Shown here: one piece after another, positions 1 through 9,689 of the stretch | Layout: every line of letters starts with the position of its first letter | How positions within the stretch are numbered: the first letter of the stretch is position 1 | Assembly (NCBI GenBank): GCA_963662175.1 | Contig: OY759221.1 | Location: 31,246,045-31,310,044, forward strand | Source: Aradus depressus | Taxonomy: Eukaryota > Arthropoda > Insecta > Hemiptera > Aradidae | DNA: 64,000 nucleotides | Reading direction: 5' to 3' | Made by a program: the position numbers and the translations under genes | The notes under the pieces: generated by a model | The model's input: only the letters and a program-made list of their open reading frames with translations | What the model was told of the DNA's origin: nothing | Databases searched by the model: none

Positions 1-1288
1 ATTTAGTTATTTTTTTTTTGTAAATAGGATAAGGCAGACGGGGACATTCTGGCACTCCCCTGGGGCTTAACATCGAGCATACCCCCCTTAGTCGAGCTCA
101 AAGATTCCGAAGTGAATCGCCAGGTTGTAAATAGTAATTTTAGATAATAAGTTAGGGTTAGTTTTTTTTTAAAATTCTAGATATTAAGTTAGGATAATTT
201 TTTTGTTTATATTTAGTAATAGGATATTTTTTTAATAGTATTAGTAAGTCTTTTTCTTTTTATATTGATAGATGGGATAATTTAATTTAGGTAATGGTGT
301 CATTTTTAATTTAACGTAATTGTAGGACGGGGCAGACGGCATATGGACGGGCCATCCATGGGAATTTACCTACGTATTTGAATTTGATTAGTAAAGCAGA
401 TCTGACTAGGCTGACGGCGAGGTGATGGCACACACATTGGTGAATGGTCCTATATGGTAAATGTACTTCCAATTGTATTTGTCTTCTTTTTTGTAATGAT
501 CTATAAATGTATTTCTTCAATTTTTTTTGTTTTGTATTTTTGAGTAATATTTGTATTAGTATCCGACCGTGTGTATCTATTGAAAATGTCACATTGACCC
601 ATATTTTATCTAGTGACCATGATGGGCTATGTTAACCCAATGAGAGCCTTGTAAATATATTTGTCACATATATCCAGGTATGGACCTTACTTATTATGAT
701 AGAGTGTCGACCACGGTAGGTCAAAAGGTCAATTTTTTTTATTTTAGTTAAGAAATCCTAAGGCAAGGAGCCGAAGCATACATGACTGGAGGGGGAGATA
801 TATTATAAACTGGAGGGGATACCCAGAATTGAATATTTAATTATCGTACACACGGAGAAGGGGCCACTCCATTGATGCTTGTAGAATCCATTTAAAGGGG
901 CGGGAGTTGTTTAATTATTTTTTTATGCCATGAACTGACTGTTGAACTGAAGAAAGGGTTTCGCTACTTGATTAATGCGGATGCCGGAATTTACATATAT
1001 TTATGAAACTGAGATGGGATTTGAGTGGGCTTATTTTTCTATTTTATATTTCGTCGTCGTTCCGGCAGAAGGTAAATACCTGTCGAAGGCCTAAGGAGGC
1101 ATATGGTTAGGGTTTGGTCAACCCAAATTTTTGTTGAAGCGGATTAGGTATATGGGAATTCAGTTGAAGCATTGTCGAGGCGTGGGGCCTTTTTGGATGT
1201 TTTAACTAGTCAGTGAATGTATGCTAGAAATAGAATCATCGTTATTTGCCAATGGAGAGGGTTAACTCCAAGAAGTACAGCGTAAAGT

Positions 1289-1370
1289 AAAATCATGCTT
1301 TGGTCACGCATGCATAGGCAAGCCATGCCGATTCGAAAGGAAATTTAAAATCATGTTTTGGTCACGCATG
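1289..1370. repeat. 24-bp direct repeat, two copies
   Basis: The same 24-bp string, containing TTTGGTCACGCATG, occurs at 1289-1312 and 1347-1370 with one difference (C/T). The 34 bp between the copies are unrelated. Confidence 0.7.
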
Positions 1371-1531
1371 ATAATGAGGTCGATACCTGAGTATTTGGTT
1401 AAGTGTATATGCTCAGTGAACGAGCAAGTGTTAAGTGAAACTAATAAAATATGTGACTTCCAATGGTCATTTAGCCGACATATTTTATTTTAACGGGAAC
1501 GGGGGATATTGTAGCATGTCTACCCTATAGA

Positions 1532-1686
1532 TAATGCTCAGAACTGGCGATGTCTATGAGAGGATCGCGATCGCTAGGAGCAAAGTATGGGTTGTGTGGT
1601 GTTGAATAAACGAGAATTGCATTTGGAAGAGAATGCTCGGAACCAACGATGCTTGCGAGAGAATCGCGATCGCTGGGAGCGAAAAT
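1532..1686. repeat. Diverged direct duplication with GCGATCGC core
   Basis: Two segments of about 53 bp, starting near 1532 and 1632, share the order AATGCTC, GAAC, CGATG, GAGAG and ATCGCGATCGCT, then GGGAGC or AGGAGC. The shared palindrome GCGATCGC is striking in AT-rich DNA. Function unknown. Confidence 0.6.
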
Positions 1687-1925
1687 AAAGAATAATAGAG
1701 ACACAATGGAAAGGAAGCCAAGATAATTGTCTACATCCGGTGTATAAGGAATAAGCAGTAAAGGTTTTTTTTCTTACTCCAGGTTTTCACACAACTAGAG
1801 GCAGATGTTAATTGGTAATATGCGATTGGCTGGAAATAAAATGGGCGGAGTCCGACGACGAATCAAGTCTCGAGAACTGTCCCCTACCACGGTCGGATAT
1901 CGGAAGCCACTCCCCGTTTTACTCA

Positions 1926-2226
1926 TTCTTCGCTCATGTCTTGGCTGGTCACCACGTTCTTTTTATATTGTACAGTTGAGTTTAAATATGTGAATTGAGT
2001 TTTCTTCGTTCATGTCTTGGGTGATCACCACGTATCTTTTCTATAAGTAATATCAGTTAGAATATGTGAAATTAACTTTCTTCGTTCATGTCTTGGGTGA
2101 TCACCACGTATCTTTTCTATAAGTAATATCAGTTAGAATATGTGAAATTAACTTTCTTCGTTCATGTCTTGGTGGATCACCACGTTACTTTCTTTTGTAA
2201 AGTTTAGTTTGAATATGTGAATTAGT
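1926..2226. repeat. 76-bp tandem repeat, about 4 units
   Basis: Units begin near 1926, 2001, 2077 and 2153. Each carries TTCTTCGTTCATGTCTTGG, then ATCACCACGT or a variant, and ends in AATATGTGAA. The middle two are almost identical; the outer two are more diverged, as expected for a small array growing from its centre. Confidence 0.8.
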
Positions 2227-2795
2227 CGTAGAGACACACTTTGATTTTGGATGGTGTAAAGTCAGTGGGGGTGTAACTTCTGGTGTGCCCTCGAAACTAC
2301 GCAGATCTTCAGGGACTATGTGAATAGACGATTTCTACGGGAAGTCCAGAAAGGGTGATCACGCCGTCATTCGCCATGGATATCGTATCGAGGTACCTCG
2401 TAATTAAGTTATAATTCAGTCCTTCAGACACACGGCCAAATTATATATATATTCAATTGTTGTTTTGTAAATATGTTCTCATTAAAATAAATATGTTAAA
2501 GTTATAGGTTTGATTCATTTCATTCCCCCCCACTCATGCTTCTTCTGGTTGACAACAGTAATTAATTATTGTTAATTACTGATGTCAACTAACCGTTAGG
2601 ATCTTGTAACCGTTCTTCCCGTGGGAGTGCTTTCAGCTATTCAGGCATTGTTTAATTAAAGTCGCGATTTAAATAATTTTCAAATTTAATAATTTTTCGA
2701 TCTCAATTTTATTTATTTTATTAATTACGTGATTTGCACTCACACAGGGAGGGAGATGGGTTATAATATATATATATATATATAAAGAAGTTAAA
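2227..2795. other. Unassigned AT-rich stretch
   Basis: No coding signal seen. A short TA run lies at 2766-2784, just before a SINE head fragment. Confidence 0.4.
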
Positions 2796-2853
2796 GACCT
2801 CGGCCGGGTTTCGAACCCGCGAACTTGACCTCAGTAGGCAAGTACGCTACCGT
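2796..2853 (-). mobile_element. SINE-A fragment (tRNA-like head only)
   Basis: The reverse complement carries the T-arm-like GGGTTCGAAACCCG region and part of the D-arm-like region of SINE-A. The body is missing. A body fragment in the opposite orientation lies about 150 bp away. Confidence 0.7.
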
Positions 2854-2939
2854 ACCTATAAAATGAAGAAAATACGATAATAAAATAAGTATAATATTAA
2901 AAAATTAAGAAAACAAAACAAAACAAAAAATAAAAAATA

Positions 2940-2943
<4 letters not shown>

Positions 2944-2987
<44 letters not shown>
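2944..2987. repeat. TA dinucleotide microsatellite
   Basis: An uninterrupted alternating TA run of about 44 bp between two SINE-A fragments. Confidence 0.9.
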
Positions 2988-2988
<1 letters not shown>

Positions 2989-3010
2989 AAATAAGCAATG
3001 CATCAATAAC

Positions 3011-3231
3011 CTTGAGCATGCCGTCCTTCGGATGGGACGTTAAGCGCTGGTCTCATGCCTGTATGATGTCAGGTACTCGTTAATGATCCCTTACCCTTAG
3101 TGAATAGAAATTTAGGGTAGGCAACATTTATTACTCCCACAGTAAAGTAGAATCGGGCTCATGTCCACCAGAGTGACGAAAGAGCGCTCTGGTAGTAGGC
3201 AATATGACCTAGTTAAAGCCCGGACATAATT
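3011..3231 (+). mobile_element. SINE-A, body and 3' part
   Basis: Starts in the body at CTTGAGCATGCCGTCCTTCG and runs through GAGCGCTCTGGTAGTAGGC to the 3' segment AAAGCCCGGACAT. The tRNA-like head is missing. It is a 5'-truncated copy of the commonest SINE in the window. Confidence 0.85.
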
Positions 3232-3509
3232 CAAAATAACTATATCAAATTCAATATATATTTTTCGTACGCTAAGACACTATTGCAAAATGTCAGTTTT
3301 TCAATATATCAAGAACAATATATTTAATATTTCACAATTTTCTTCTTGTACTTTGATATTATGTCATGTAGTCCTTTCCTATATATACAATACATTGTAT
3401 TCTGCTATAAACCCCATTCTTTATTTATTTTTTTATTTATTTTTACATTGTATTTGATTCATTTTGTTACATGATTGACAACTCAAATATTTGTAAATGT
3501 CATGTTAAA

Positions 3510-3533
3510 CCCCCCCCCCCCCCCCCCCCCCCC
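3510..3533. repeat. Poly-C tract (24 nt)
   Basis: Uninterrupted run of C, followed by a C-rich stretch to about 3555. Its exact length in an assembly may be unreliable. Confidence 0.85.
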
Positions 3534-3861
3534 ACCCTCCCTCTTTCCGCCCCCTTAGGGTATCACAATCCTAGGTAATTTTTCCTCAAGAAACCTTAGG
3601 ATTACAGAAGTATGACAACCTAGCAAATGTCATTTTTAACTTTGTGTTGACGTACACTTTATGTAGGGGAGACCGGGGATAGTTGGCATAGTTTTTACTT
3701 TTTGATTTTTCTATTTTTTTCTGTTATACTTTCAGCGAATGTGAGCAATGCTGCCGATAGTTGCACATAATTTAACAATGCATACTTTACTCGTAAAAAA
3801 TGGTTTACGAAAGTGTTCCAATAGAAATAAAAGACGTTGTCTTCCCACTGTTTTATTTTAT

Positions 3862-3903
3862 ACCAGAACCGGTTTTCGACGCAACAGCGTCATCATCAGT
3901 GGT
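3862..3903 (-). ncRNA. Hammerhead ribozyme-like motif (left arm)
   Basis: Read on the minus strand: stem I ACCA, core CTGATGA, one extra T, stem II GACGC with loop TGTT and GCGTC, core GAA, self-complementary stem III AACCGGTT, C17 as predicted cleavage site, and TGGT closing stem I. All paired positions are perfect. The four-base-pair, loop-less stem III would favour a dimeric fold, as known for minimal hammerheads of Penelope-like elements. The unpaired T between A9 and stem II departs from the textbook core. Confidence 0.75.
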
Positions 3904-3976
3904 TCATCCCACCCACACAGCACAGCGGTTGGAAGATAACTGGCTTACCAACCGCTGTGCTGTGTGGGTGGGATGA

Positions 3977-4018
3977 ACCACTGATGATGATGCTGTTGCG
4001 TCGAAAACCGGTTCTGGT
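3977..4018 (+). ncRNA. Hammerhead ribozyme-like motif (right arm)
   Basis: Stem I ACCA 3977-3980, CTGATGA 3981-3987, extra T 3988, stem II 3989-3993 with 3998-4002 (one G-T wobble), GAA 4003-4005, palindromic stem III 4006-4013, C17 at 4014, stem I closing strand TGGT 4015-4018. It is the mirror image of the minus-strand motif at 3862-3903. Confidence 0.75.
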
Positions 4019-4904
4019 ATAAAATAAAACAGTGGGAAGAAAACGTCTTTTATTTCTATTAGAAATCTCGTCCCGCAACATCTTACTATCACATATGAAA
4101 GTGTTCCAACTTACTCCACTATAAAAAGGTAGTGAAAAAAATGTCACTAACTTAGTACTGAATAAATAACAAAATTTGTGTCTGGAAGTCGTGCTTTCAT
4201 TCTCTATCAAGGTCAGACAGATACCTACATGTAAAAAAACCGAGGTGCGGGGTAAGTTGGCATAGGTTACTTGCTCTATGCCAACTTGCCCCAACAGGAC
4301 TTTCGAGACAACATGGCTGCCTCACTCATCCACACAACTTTTACAAACGATTATTGAACATGGATGCAATCGCTATTGACCACTCTATACAAAACAATTT
4401 TTTGAAACGCCTCAATATATTCTAGGGCTTCAAGAAACAACGAAAACTACAAGTGCGAAAAAAAAACTTACCAGGTGAAAAAACGAAATAACAGTCCTTC
4501 TTTCACACTGGATGCTTCCATCAGTGCTATGAAGTCCCTGTGGTGGAAACTAGAACCTGAATGCCAACTTACCCCTTATGCCAACCAGCCCCGGTCTCCC
4601 CTATATATATTTTCGTGGAATTAGACAATATAAAAATTAAACAAATTCCTAGTTTTTATGTACTCTATATTAGGATCGTTTACAGGCTCACTTTTAAAAT
4701 GAGGTAGATGTAAAATACTTTTCTACTTTAATGTTTTTAAAAAAATGAAGACACCAAACAAAGATTTATAATTCTCCAGTTAATATATGGTCCTGTTTGT
4801 GGGCTTGGATAAACCTAATCCTTAACAAGACATGACTACAATATAAATCATTTAGTCCTCTCTTATATCTCAAAAGAGAATATTCTTTATATTTTTTTAA
4901 AATT

Positions 4905-4990
4905 TTTTTTCACTTCCCCAGCTGTGCATAGTATAGGGGAAGCTACTTAATCGGCTAAAAGTTATGTAATCGGTCAACATTTCAATGCTA
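4905..4990 (-). mobile_element. Family M terminal hairpin fragment
   Basis: Carries the inverted pair CTTCCCCAGC...TATAGGGGAAG that ends many M copies, followed by the diverged GTAATCGGTCA segment. Confidence 0.6.
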
Positions 4991-5011
4991 ATTCTCACTA
5001 AAATTCCATTT

Positions 5012-5131
5012 ATCAATTAAATAAAAAATAAAAATTGTGATGTGGCCATCACAGGATTTTCTTATACCAGCAAACCAAGATATATACTTATGGCCACATC
5101 ACAATTTTTTTTAAATTTTTATTTTATTCGT
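5012..5131. mobile_element. Foldback (MITE-like) element, first of a tandem pair
   Basis: Left arm around 5015-5056 and right arm 5090-5131 are inverted. Both contain ATTGTGATGTGGCCAT next to an A/T-rich outer part. The unique centre is about 35 bp. It abuts a diverged relative. Confidence 0.7.
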
Positions 5132-5281
5132 TTTTGAAAAAATATAAAATTAGGAAAAAAACTTTTGATGAGGCCATTACAGGACTTTATTACAGCAACA
5201 AACCAAGGTCACCAACACAAACCAATTCTGTAATGGCCTCATCACAATTTTGTTTCTTAATTTTATAATTTTTCAAAAAAA
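5131..5281. mobile_element. Foldback (MITE-like) element, second of a tandem pair
   Basis: Arms of about 55 bp (5131-5185 and 5227-5281) are inverted and share TGATGAGGCCATTACAG. The same design and core (TGATGnGGCCATnACAGG) as its neighbour suggest one family. A single end of the type (GGCCACGTCACA) also occurs near 60462. Confidence 0.7.
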
Positions 5282-5319
5282 CTACCAATACAAAAACGTA
5301 TTGCAAAGTTCGTTGCTTT

Positions 5320-5666
5320 ATTTAGGTTAGGTCTTATGACTCATGCCCGGGCTTTAACTGCGAGGTCATATTGCCTACTACCAGAGCGCTCTTTCGTCAC
5401 TCTGGTGGACATGAGCCTGACTCTACTGTGAAAGTCGTAAATTATAGCCTACCCTAAATTTTTATTCACCTAGGGCAGGGGTTTTTAACGAGTAGCTGAC
5501 ATCGTACAGGCTCGGGGCCATCGCTTAACGTCCTATCCGAAGGACGGCGTGCTTAAGTTTATTTTACCTCCCAGATAAAATAAACTAAGGGCCTCGGTCG
5601 GGTTTCGAACCCACGATCTTGAGCTCAGAAGGCAAACGCGCATACTACTGAGCTACCGGCGCCCCC
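5320..5666 (-). mobile_element. SINE-A, full length, with 11-bp target duplication
   Basis: Complete copy read on the minus strand: tRNA-like head (GTAGCTCAGTAGTA; GGGTTCGAAACCC), hairpin-rich body, and the 3' segment ending in CCTAACCTAA. TTCGTTGCTTT flanks it at 5309-5319 and 5667-5677, showing target-primed retrotransposition. Confidence 0.9.
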
Positions 5667-5699
5667 TTCGTTGCTTTGTATTACGATTTAAAAATTACT

Positions 5700-6160
5700 G
5701 AAAGTAAAAATCGTCGGTAAATCACCAGCACTAAGTTTTTGCTCTCCCTCCAGAAACAATCGTCATTTTGGGCTAATTATAAATACTTGACTTACATAGG
5801 GGCTTCTGAATCCTCATACTACATTTTGCATCGATACATTTATTACATTGGCAGTTATTATGGTTATTGAGTCGCGTCACCATCCTCTGATCCCCCTCTT
5901 TCTTCGGCCGATTCCGCAGAAAATCAATAGGTGTCGTCCTTAGGGGATTTAGAATTTAAATATAAAATTTTATGTCGATATATTCATTATATATATATAG
6001 TTATTGGATTTTTTAGTTGAGCATCTCAGAAAATTGATAGTTATTAGAATTTGTAAGGATTCTCTCCTAATCACCGCCTGCCCTAAGCCGATTCGGCTGA
6101 AAATTAATAGGTGTCGTTCTTATGGGGTTCTTGATACACATACTGTATTTCCCACGAAAT
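5700..6160 (+). mobile_element. Family M copy (modular unclassified repeat)
   Basis: Opens with the GTCGGTAAATCACC / TTTTGCTCTCCCTCC block, then modules built on GTCGATACATTCATTAC, CAGTTATTA, CCGATT and AATAGGTGTCGT. The 42 M segments annotated here share this module order. No coding function is evident. Confidence 0.7.
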
Positions 6161-6184
6161 CTACCGAAGGGAAAGCGGGAATCA

Positions 6185-6325
6185 GAGAAGGGGGCTGAAC
6201 TCAAAAACCCTAATAACTGCTGATGTAATGAATGTATCGTCATGAAATTTAGTTTGAGGATTTAAGTCAGCTATTGATTTTTAGCCAAAATGTTCGATTG
6301 GTTTTAGAGGAGCAAAAACGATTTT
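6185..6325 (-). mobile_element. Family M fragment, opposite orientation
   Basis: Minus-strand M modules (ACTCAAAAACCCTAATAACT; TAATGAATGTATCG; GTCGATTGG-like). Together with the preceding segment it makes a head-to-head arrangement. Confidence 0.65.
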
Positions 6326-7310
6326 TTAAAATGCTCTATGTATAGAACCTAACAAGTGTGTACATGATAGTTTTTCATTTTGTCATCCCTTGTTGGTAGC
6401 TAGGTAGAACTGGACATGCGAATTCGCTGGTTCTAACGAAGATCCAGGGAGGTACATAGGGGGTGAGCAACCGACGTTGACAAGAGTGATCATTTTTGCA
6501 TAACTAAATCAAGTAGTAAGTAAATTATCAAAAATAATTCAATCGAGGAAAAATCTTTGTTAAAATTGTATTTTGATAAAGAGATACGTTGAAATCGGAT
6601 CATCGAAAGCTGTCCCTTAAGGGCCCAGTGATGGTAGGGTCAAAGCTTTCATCTCGGTCCAGTTCAGTATATCGTATTACTGGAAGGCGGTTTTGGGTTC
6701 AGTTGACATGGCTCCTGTTTGTTTTAGCGTTTTGTACATCAAAGACCAACATAAGAACTCTAATGCCCTCTGTCTGTGTGTGGACAATCACTAGTTCCCC
6801 TTCAAATAAACGTGTAGGCAACGCACAAAGATTGAAAGGCTAATGAACTACATTATAAAACGTCAAATTAGTCCCCAGGCAACACCAGATTTACTTGCGT
6901 TTTGAAAAAAAAAAAAAAAAAAATAGTGTGTACTTGGAACACACGCCAGAAGTGAAACTTTTTTCGCAATTTTTTAATTTTTTTGTTTTTTGACCAATAA
7001 ATATTATTTTTATGTTGTATGGGATTTCTCAATTAACTCAACATTTTGGGTGCAAACAGTTTTTCTTATTCATTTGTTAAATCAACACTATTTTCATAGT
7101 TAGGAACATCAGAAATCACTACATTTGATTCCAAAGTAGAGACAATAGGCCTATGGTAAGAGAAATAAGAAATGTAGGTTTTTAAAAGCGAAAGAATAGA
7201 GAATGAGAATTGAGAAAGAAAAGATACGCTCTTTATGACGCCATCAACGCTAAGCAGGCGTACACTCACCTTTGTGATTCATTATCATTAGTTTGAGTAT
7301 TAATATGATA
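6326..7310. other. Unassigned; no gene seen
   Basis: The 84-codon frame at 6589-6843 has no recognisable motif. A poly-A run lies at 6906-6922. I see no repeat match to other parts of the window. Confidence 0.4.
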
Positions 7311-7856
7311 TGGTTTTAAATAATCGAGGATGCTTACTAGAGTAATTGGTTCTAAGAATACGAGGATACGTAGCTGAGTATATGTACCAAGAAACTGGTT
7401 TTAAATAATCGAGGATGCTTACTAGAGTAATTGGTTCTAAGAATACGAGGATACGTAGCTGAGTATATGTACCAAGAAACTGGTTTTAAATAATCGAGGA
7501 TGCTTACTAGAGTAATTGGTTCTAAGAATACGAGGATACGTAGCTGAGTATATGTACCAAGAAACTGGTTTTAAATAATCGAGGATACTAACAGAGGAAC
7601 GTGTTTTAAACATACGAGAATATGTACCAAGGAACTGGTTTTAAATAATCGAGGATGCTTACTAGAGTAATTGGTTCTAAGGATACGAGGATACGTTGCT
7701 GAGGAACTGTTTTTAAACATACGAGAATATGTACCATGGAACTGTTTTTAAACATACGAGAATATGTACCATGGAACTGGTTTTAAATAATCGAGGATGC
7801 TTACAAGGTTAATGGTTCTAAGGTTACGAGGATACGTAGCTGAGGAACTGTTCTTA
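7311..7856. repeat. 85-bp compound satellite
   Basis: Full units begin at 7311, 7396, 7481 and 7566 (period 85), then shorter variants follow to about 7856. Each unit is built from related subunits of about 28-36 bp around the pattern TTTTAAATAATCGAGGAT, TTCTAAGAATACGAGGATAC and AATATGTACCA. The first three units are nearly identical. Confidence 0.9.
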
Positions 7857-8593
7857 AACTATATTTTCTGCATCTTTTCCTTTGCTTAATATTATTTATT
7901 AATCCTATGGAAGAAGTTATGGTATTTTACCATTTGCCATACCTTCCTGCTGATTAGAGACTGGTAAATTCTCCGAGCTCCGAAATCTTACAGTGATTTT
8001 TTAGTTTAATTTGCGTTCGAATACAGACGTGTGTATATATGAGGATATAAGGGGGGTCTTTATTATGGTTTCACACTACCATTGTTTCCATAATAGAGAA
8101 CTATAGTAGGGGATAATTGTATATTCTGGCGGATTGACGTAGGTGACAAGATGGAGGCATAACGATTCCCACACTCCCCCACCTACCCCATTATGTTCTG
8201 ACTGACCCCCGGATTGAGGGAGGGTGCCCGCTCCCCCCACCTTAGCACCCGATTTGGATTCATTTTCTCTTATTTTGTTTCAGTTACGTAACTATCCAAT
8301 AACCCAAATGGGGGGGGGGGGGGGGGGGGGGGGGGCGTGGCTCTCACAGAAAACTCACAAACCACACCTAACAGAATTGTAAGTTTCCCGTCCCCTCTCA
8401 CCCTACCTGCTTGCTCCATCACAATAATCCATGCAAACATGAGCACGCCCTCCTTATTATGAGCATTATTTTTCTCAATGGAAAAACCATTACAAAACCA
8501 TCCAATTGACCCGAGGGGCAACAGCCATACCAAAATAACATATAATACCCGATTAAATCCTTTAATTCTTTTAAATATTATATATTTACCAAA
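7857..8593. other. Unassigned; contains G26 tract
   Basis: No coding signal. C-rich clusters lie at 8170-8240. The minus-strand frame over 8270-8533 owes its proline run to the G tract and is not a gene. Confidence 0.4.
8310..8335. repeat. Poly-G tract (26 nt)
   Basis: Uninterrupted G run; the longest G/C homopolymer in the window. Confidence 0.9.
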
Positions 8594-8843
8594 CCGAGGC
8601 CCTTAGTTTATTTTATATGGGAGGTAAAATAAACTTAAGCACGCCGTCCTTCGGATGGGACGTTAAGCGATGGTCCCGAGCCTGTACGATGTCAGATACT
8701 CGTTAAACACCCCTGCCCTAGGTGAATAAAAATGTAGGGTAGGCAAAATTTACAGTAGAGTCGGCTCATGTCCACCAGTGACGAAAGGCGATATGACCTC
8801 GTAGTTAAAGCCCGGGCATGAGTCATAAAACCTAATCTAACCT
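8594..8843 (+). mobile_element. SINE-A, 5' truncated
   Basis: Begins at the end of the tRNA-like head (CCGAGGCCCTTAG) and continues through the body to the CATAAAACCTAATCTAACC tail. Confidence 0.85.
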
Positions 8844-9688
8844 ATAATGTATTTCTTTAGTAGCTAACTTTTCTCTCACACGCCGACCTCACATTTTCAC
8901 ACAAACTTGAGTAAGTCATAAGATTGTTAAACTGTTTTGCTTATTTGTTTTTCTTATGCATTTTGGCTGGAATTTTCATTTTTTCTTCCAGTTGCTCAAT
9001 CTCACATGTTAACGTAAATTCCTATGTTCTTATGATCGACCTCGAATTTTGGCTGAAATTTCTATTTGCTAACCGTTCTCTCACACTTCCGACCTACATA
9101 CTTTCTCAATACAATACTCAGAAAAATGTGACGTGACCCTGTTATTGAAAAATGACAAAAAAAAAATAGAACTGGATGTATCTTTTCAGATCCAGATCAG
9201 TTTTGAATGATCTAGTTTTTGCACATAGTCCTATCACACTTTTTGGCTGCAATAATCGATTCAATAACGTGCATTCTTACAGTACGTTTACAATAACGGA
9301 TAAAGTGACAGCGTGATTTCACAGACAGACTAACAAAAGGTACCATTGAGTAATGATAGTACCCCGGTACTTCTGTCTGGGACGAGGGACACTGGAGACT
9401 GACTTGGAATCTAAAGAACGACTGCTCTCTTTGTATAGTCCGGGAGAAAAAGACATTAACCATTTTTTATAAGACTGTTCTCTGGCTGTCTGCCTACCAA
9501 CAAATATGCAACATGGCTTATGAAACACCATTATATTCGAATTGTGCTAAACACGCAGCTCTATTGTGACATGTACTGTAATAAATTAGTAATTCTTGAA
9601 ATATGAGACACATTTTCAAGCATGTTTATCAATATTTTTGACGGAAATCGGACGTAAATAACCTTTTATTTCTTGTATAAAATTAAAC
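8844..9688. other. Unassigned; weak 200-bp spaced duplication
   Basis: TTCTCTCACACGCCGACCTCA near 8870 recurs as a diverged version near 9076, and TTTTGGCTGGAATTT near 8957 recurs near 9046. No gene is visible; overlapping minus-strand frames at 9212-9531 have no motif. Confidence 0.35.
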
Positions 9689-9689
9689 A

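Larger units (their letters stand above)
1..1925. other. Unassigned sequence, probably old repeat DNA
   Basis: No long open frame and no recognisable domain. The stretch is less AT-rich than most of the window and has internal duplications, listed separately. A 93-codon minus-strand frame at 311-592 shows no motif I recognise. The texture resembles the non-coding part of an old retroelement, but I found no LTR boundary, primer-binding site or polypurine tract, so it stays unassigned. Confidence 0.4.
3822..4096. mobile_element. Palindromic hammerhead element, copy 1
   Basis: Two arms of about 113 bp (3820-3932 and 3948-4060) are near-perfect reverse complements around a 15-bp spacer. A unique tail of about 36 bp (4061-4096) makes the element asymmetric. 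It is flanked by a 13-bp duplication, GAAAGTGTTCCAA, at 3809-3821 and 4097-4109. Each arm carries a hammerhead-ribozyme-like core. The structure and target duplication fit a Penelope-like terminal repeat or an animal retrozyme better than a cut-and-paste element. A second copy is at 38.3 kb. There is no protein-coding capacity; the reading frames over it are artefacts of the palindrome. Confidence 0.8.
3666..4601. mobile_element. TIR element (GGGGAGACCGGGG ends) with TA duplication
   Basis: The left end at 3666-3690 (GGGGAGACCGGGG then GTTGGCATA) is matched in reverse complement at 4577-4601. TA flanks both ends (3664-3665 and 4602-4603), as for Tc1/mariner-type insertions. The end motif recurs inside: 4234-4285 is a near-perfect palindrome of GGGGTAAGTTGGCATAG, and another copy lies near 4559-4577. 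No transposase frame is visible, so this is a non-autonomous element. A hammerhead element was inserted at 3822-4096. Confidence 0.75.

Noticed and set aside
3896..4294. 132-codon minus-strand open frame and its relatives at 38230-38613
   Set aside because: They are read-through of the two palindromic hammerhead elements; the same peptide appears on both strands because the arms are inverted.
8270..8533. Proline-rich minus-strand frame
   Set aside because: The proline run is the translation of the poly-G tract.
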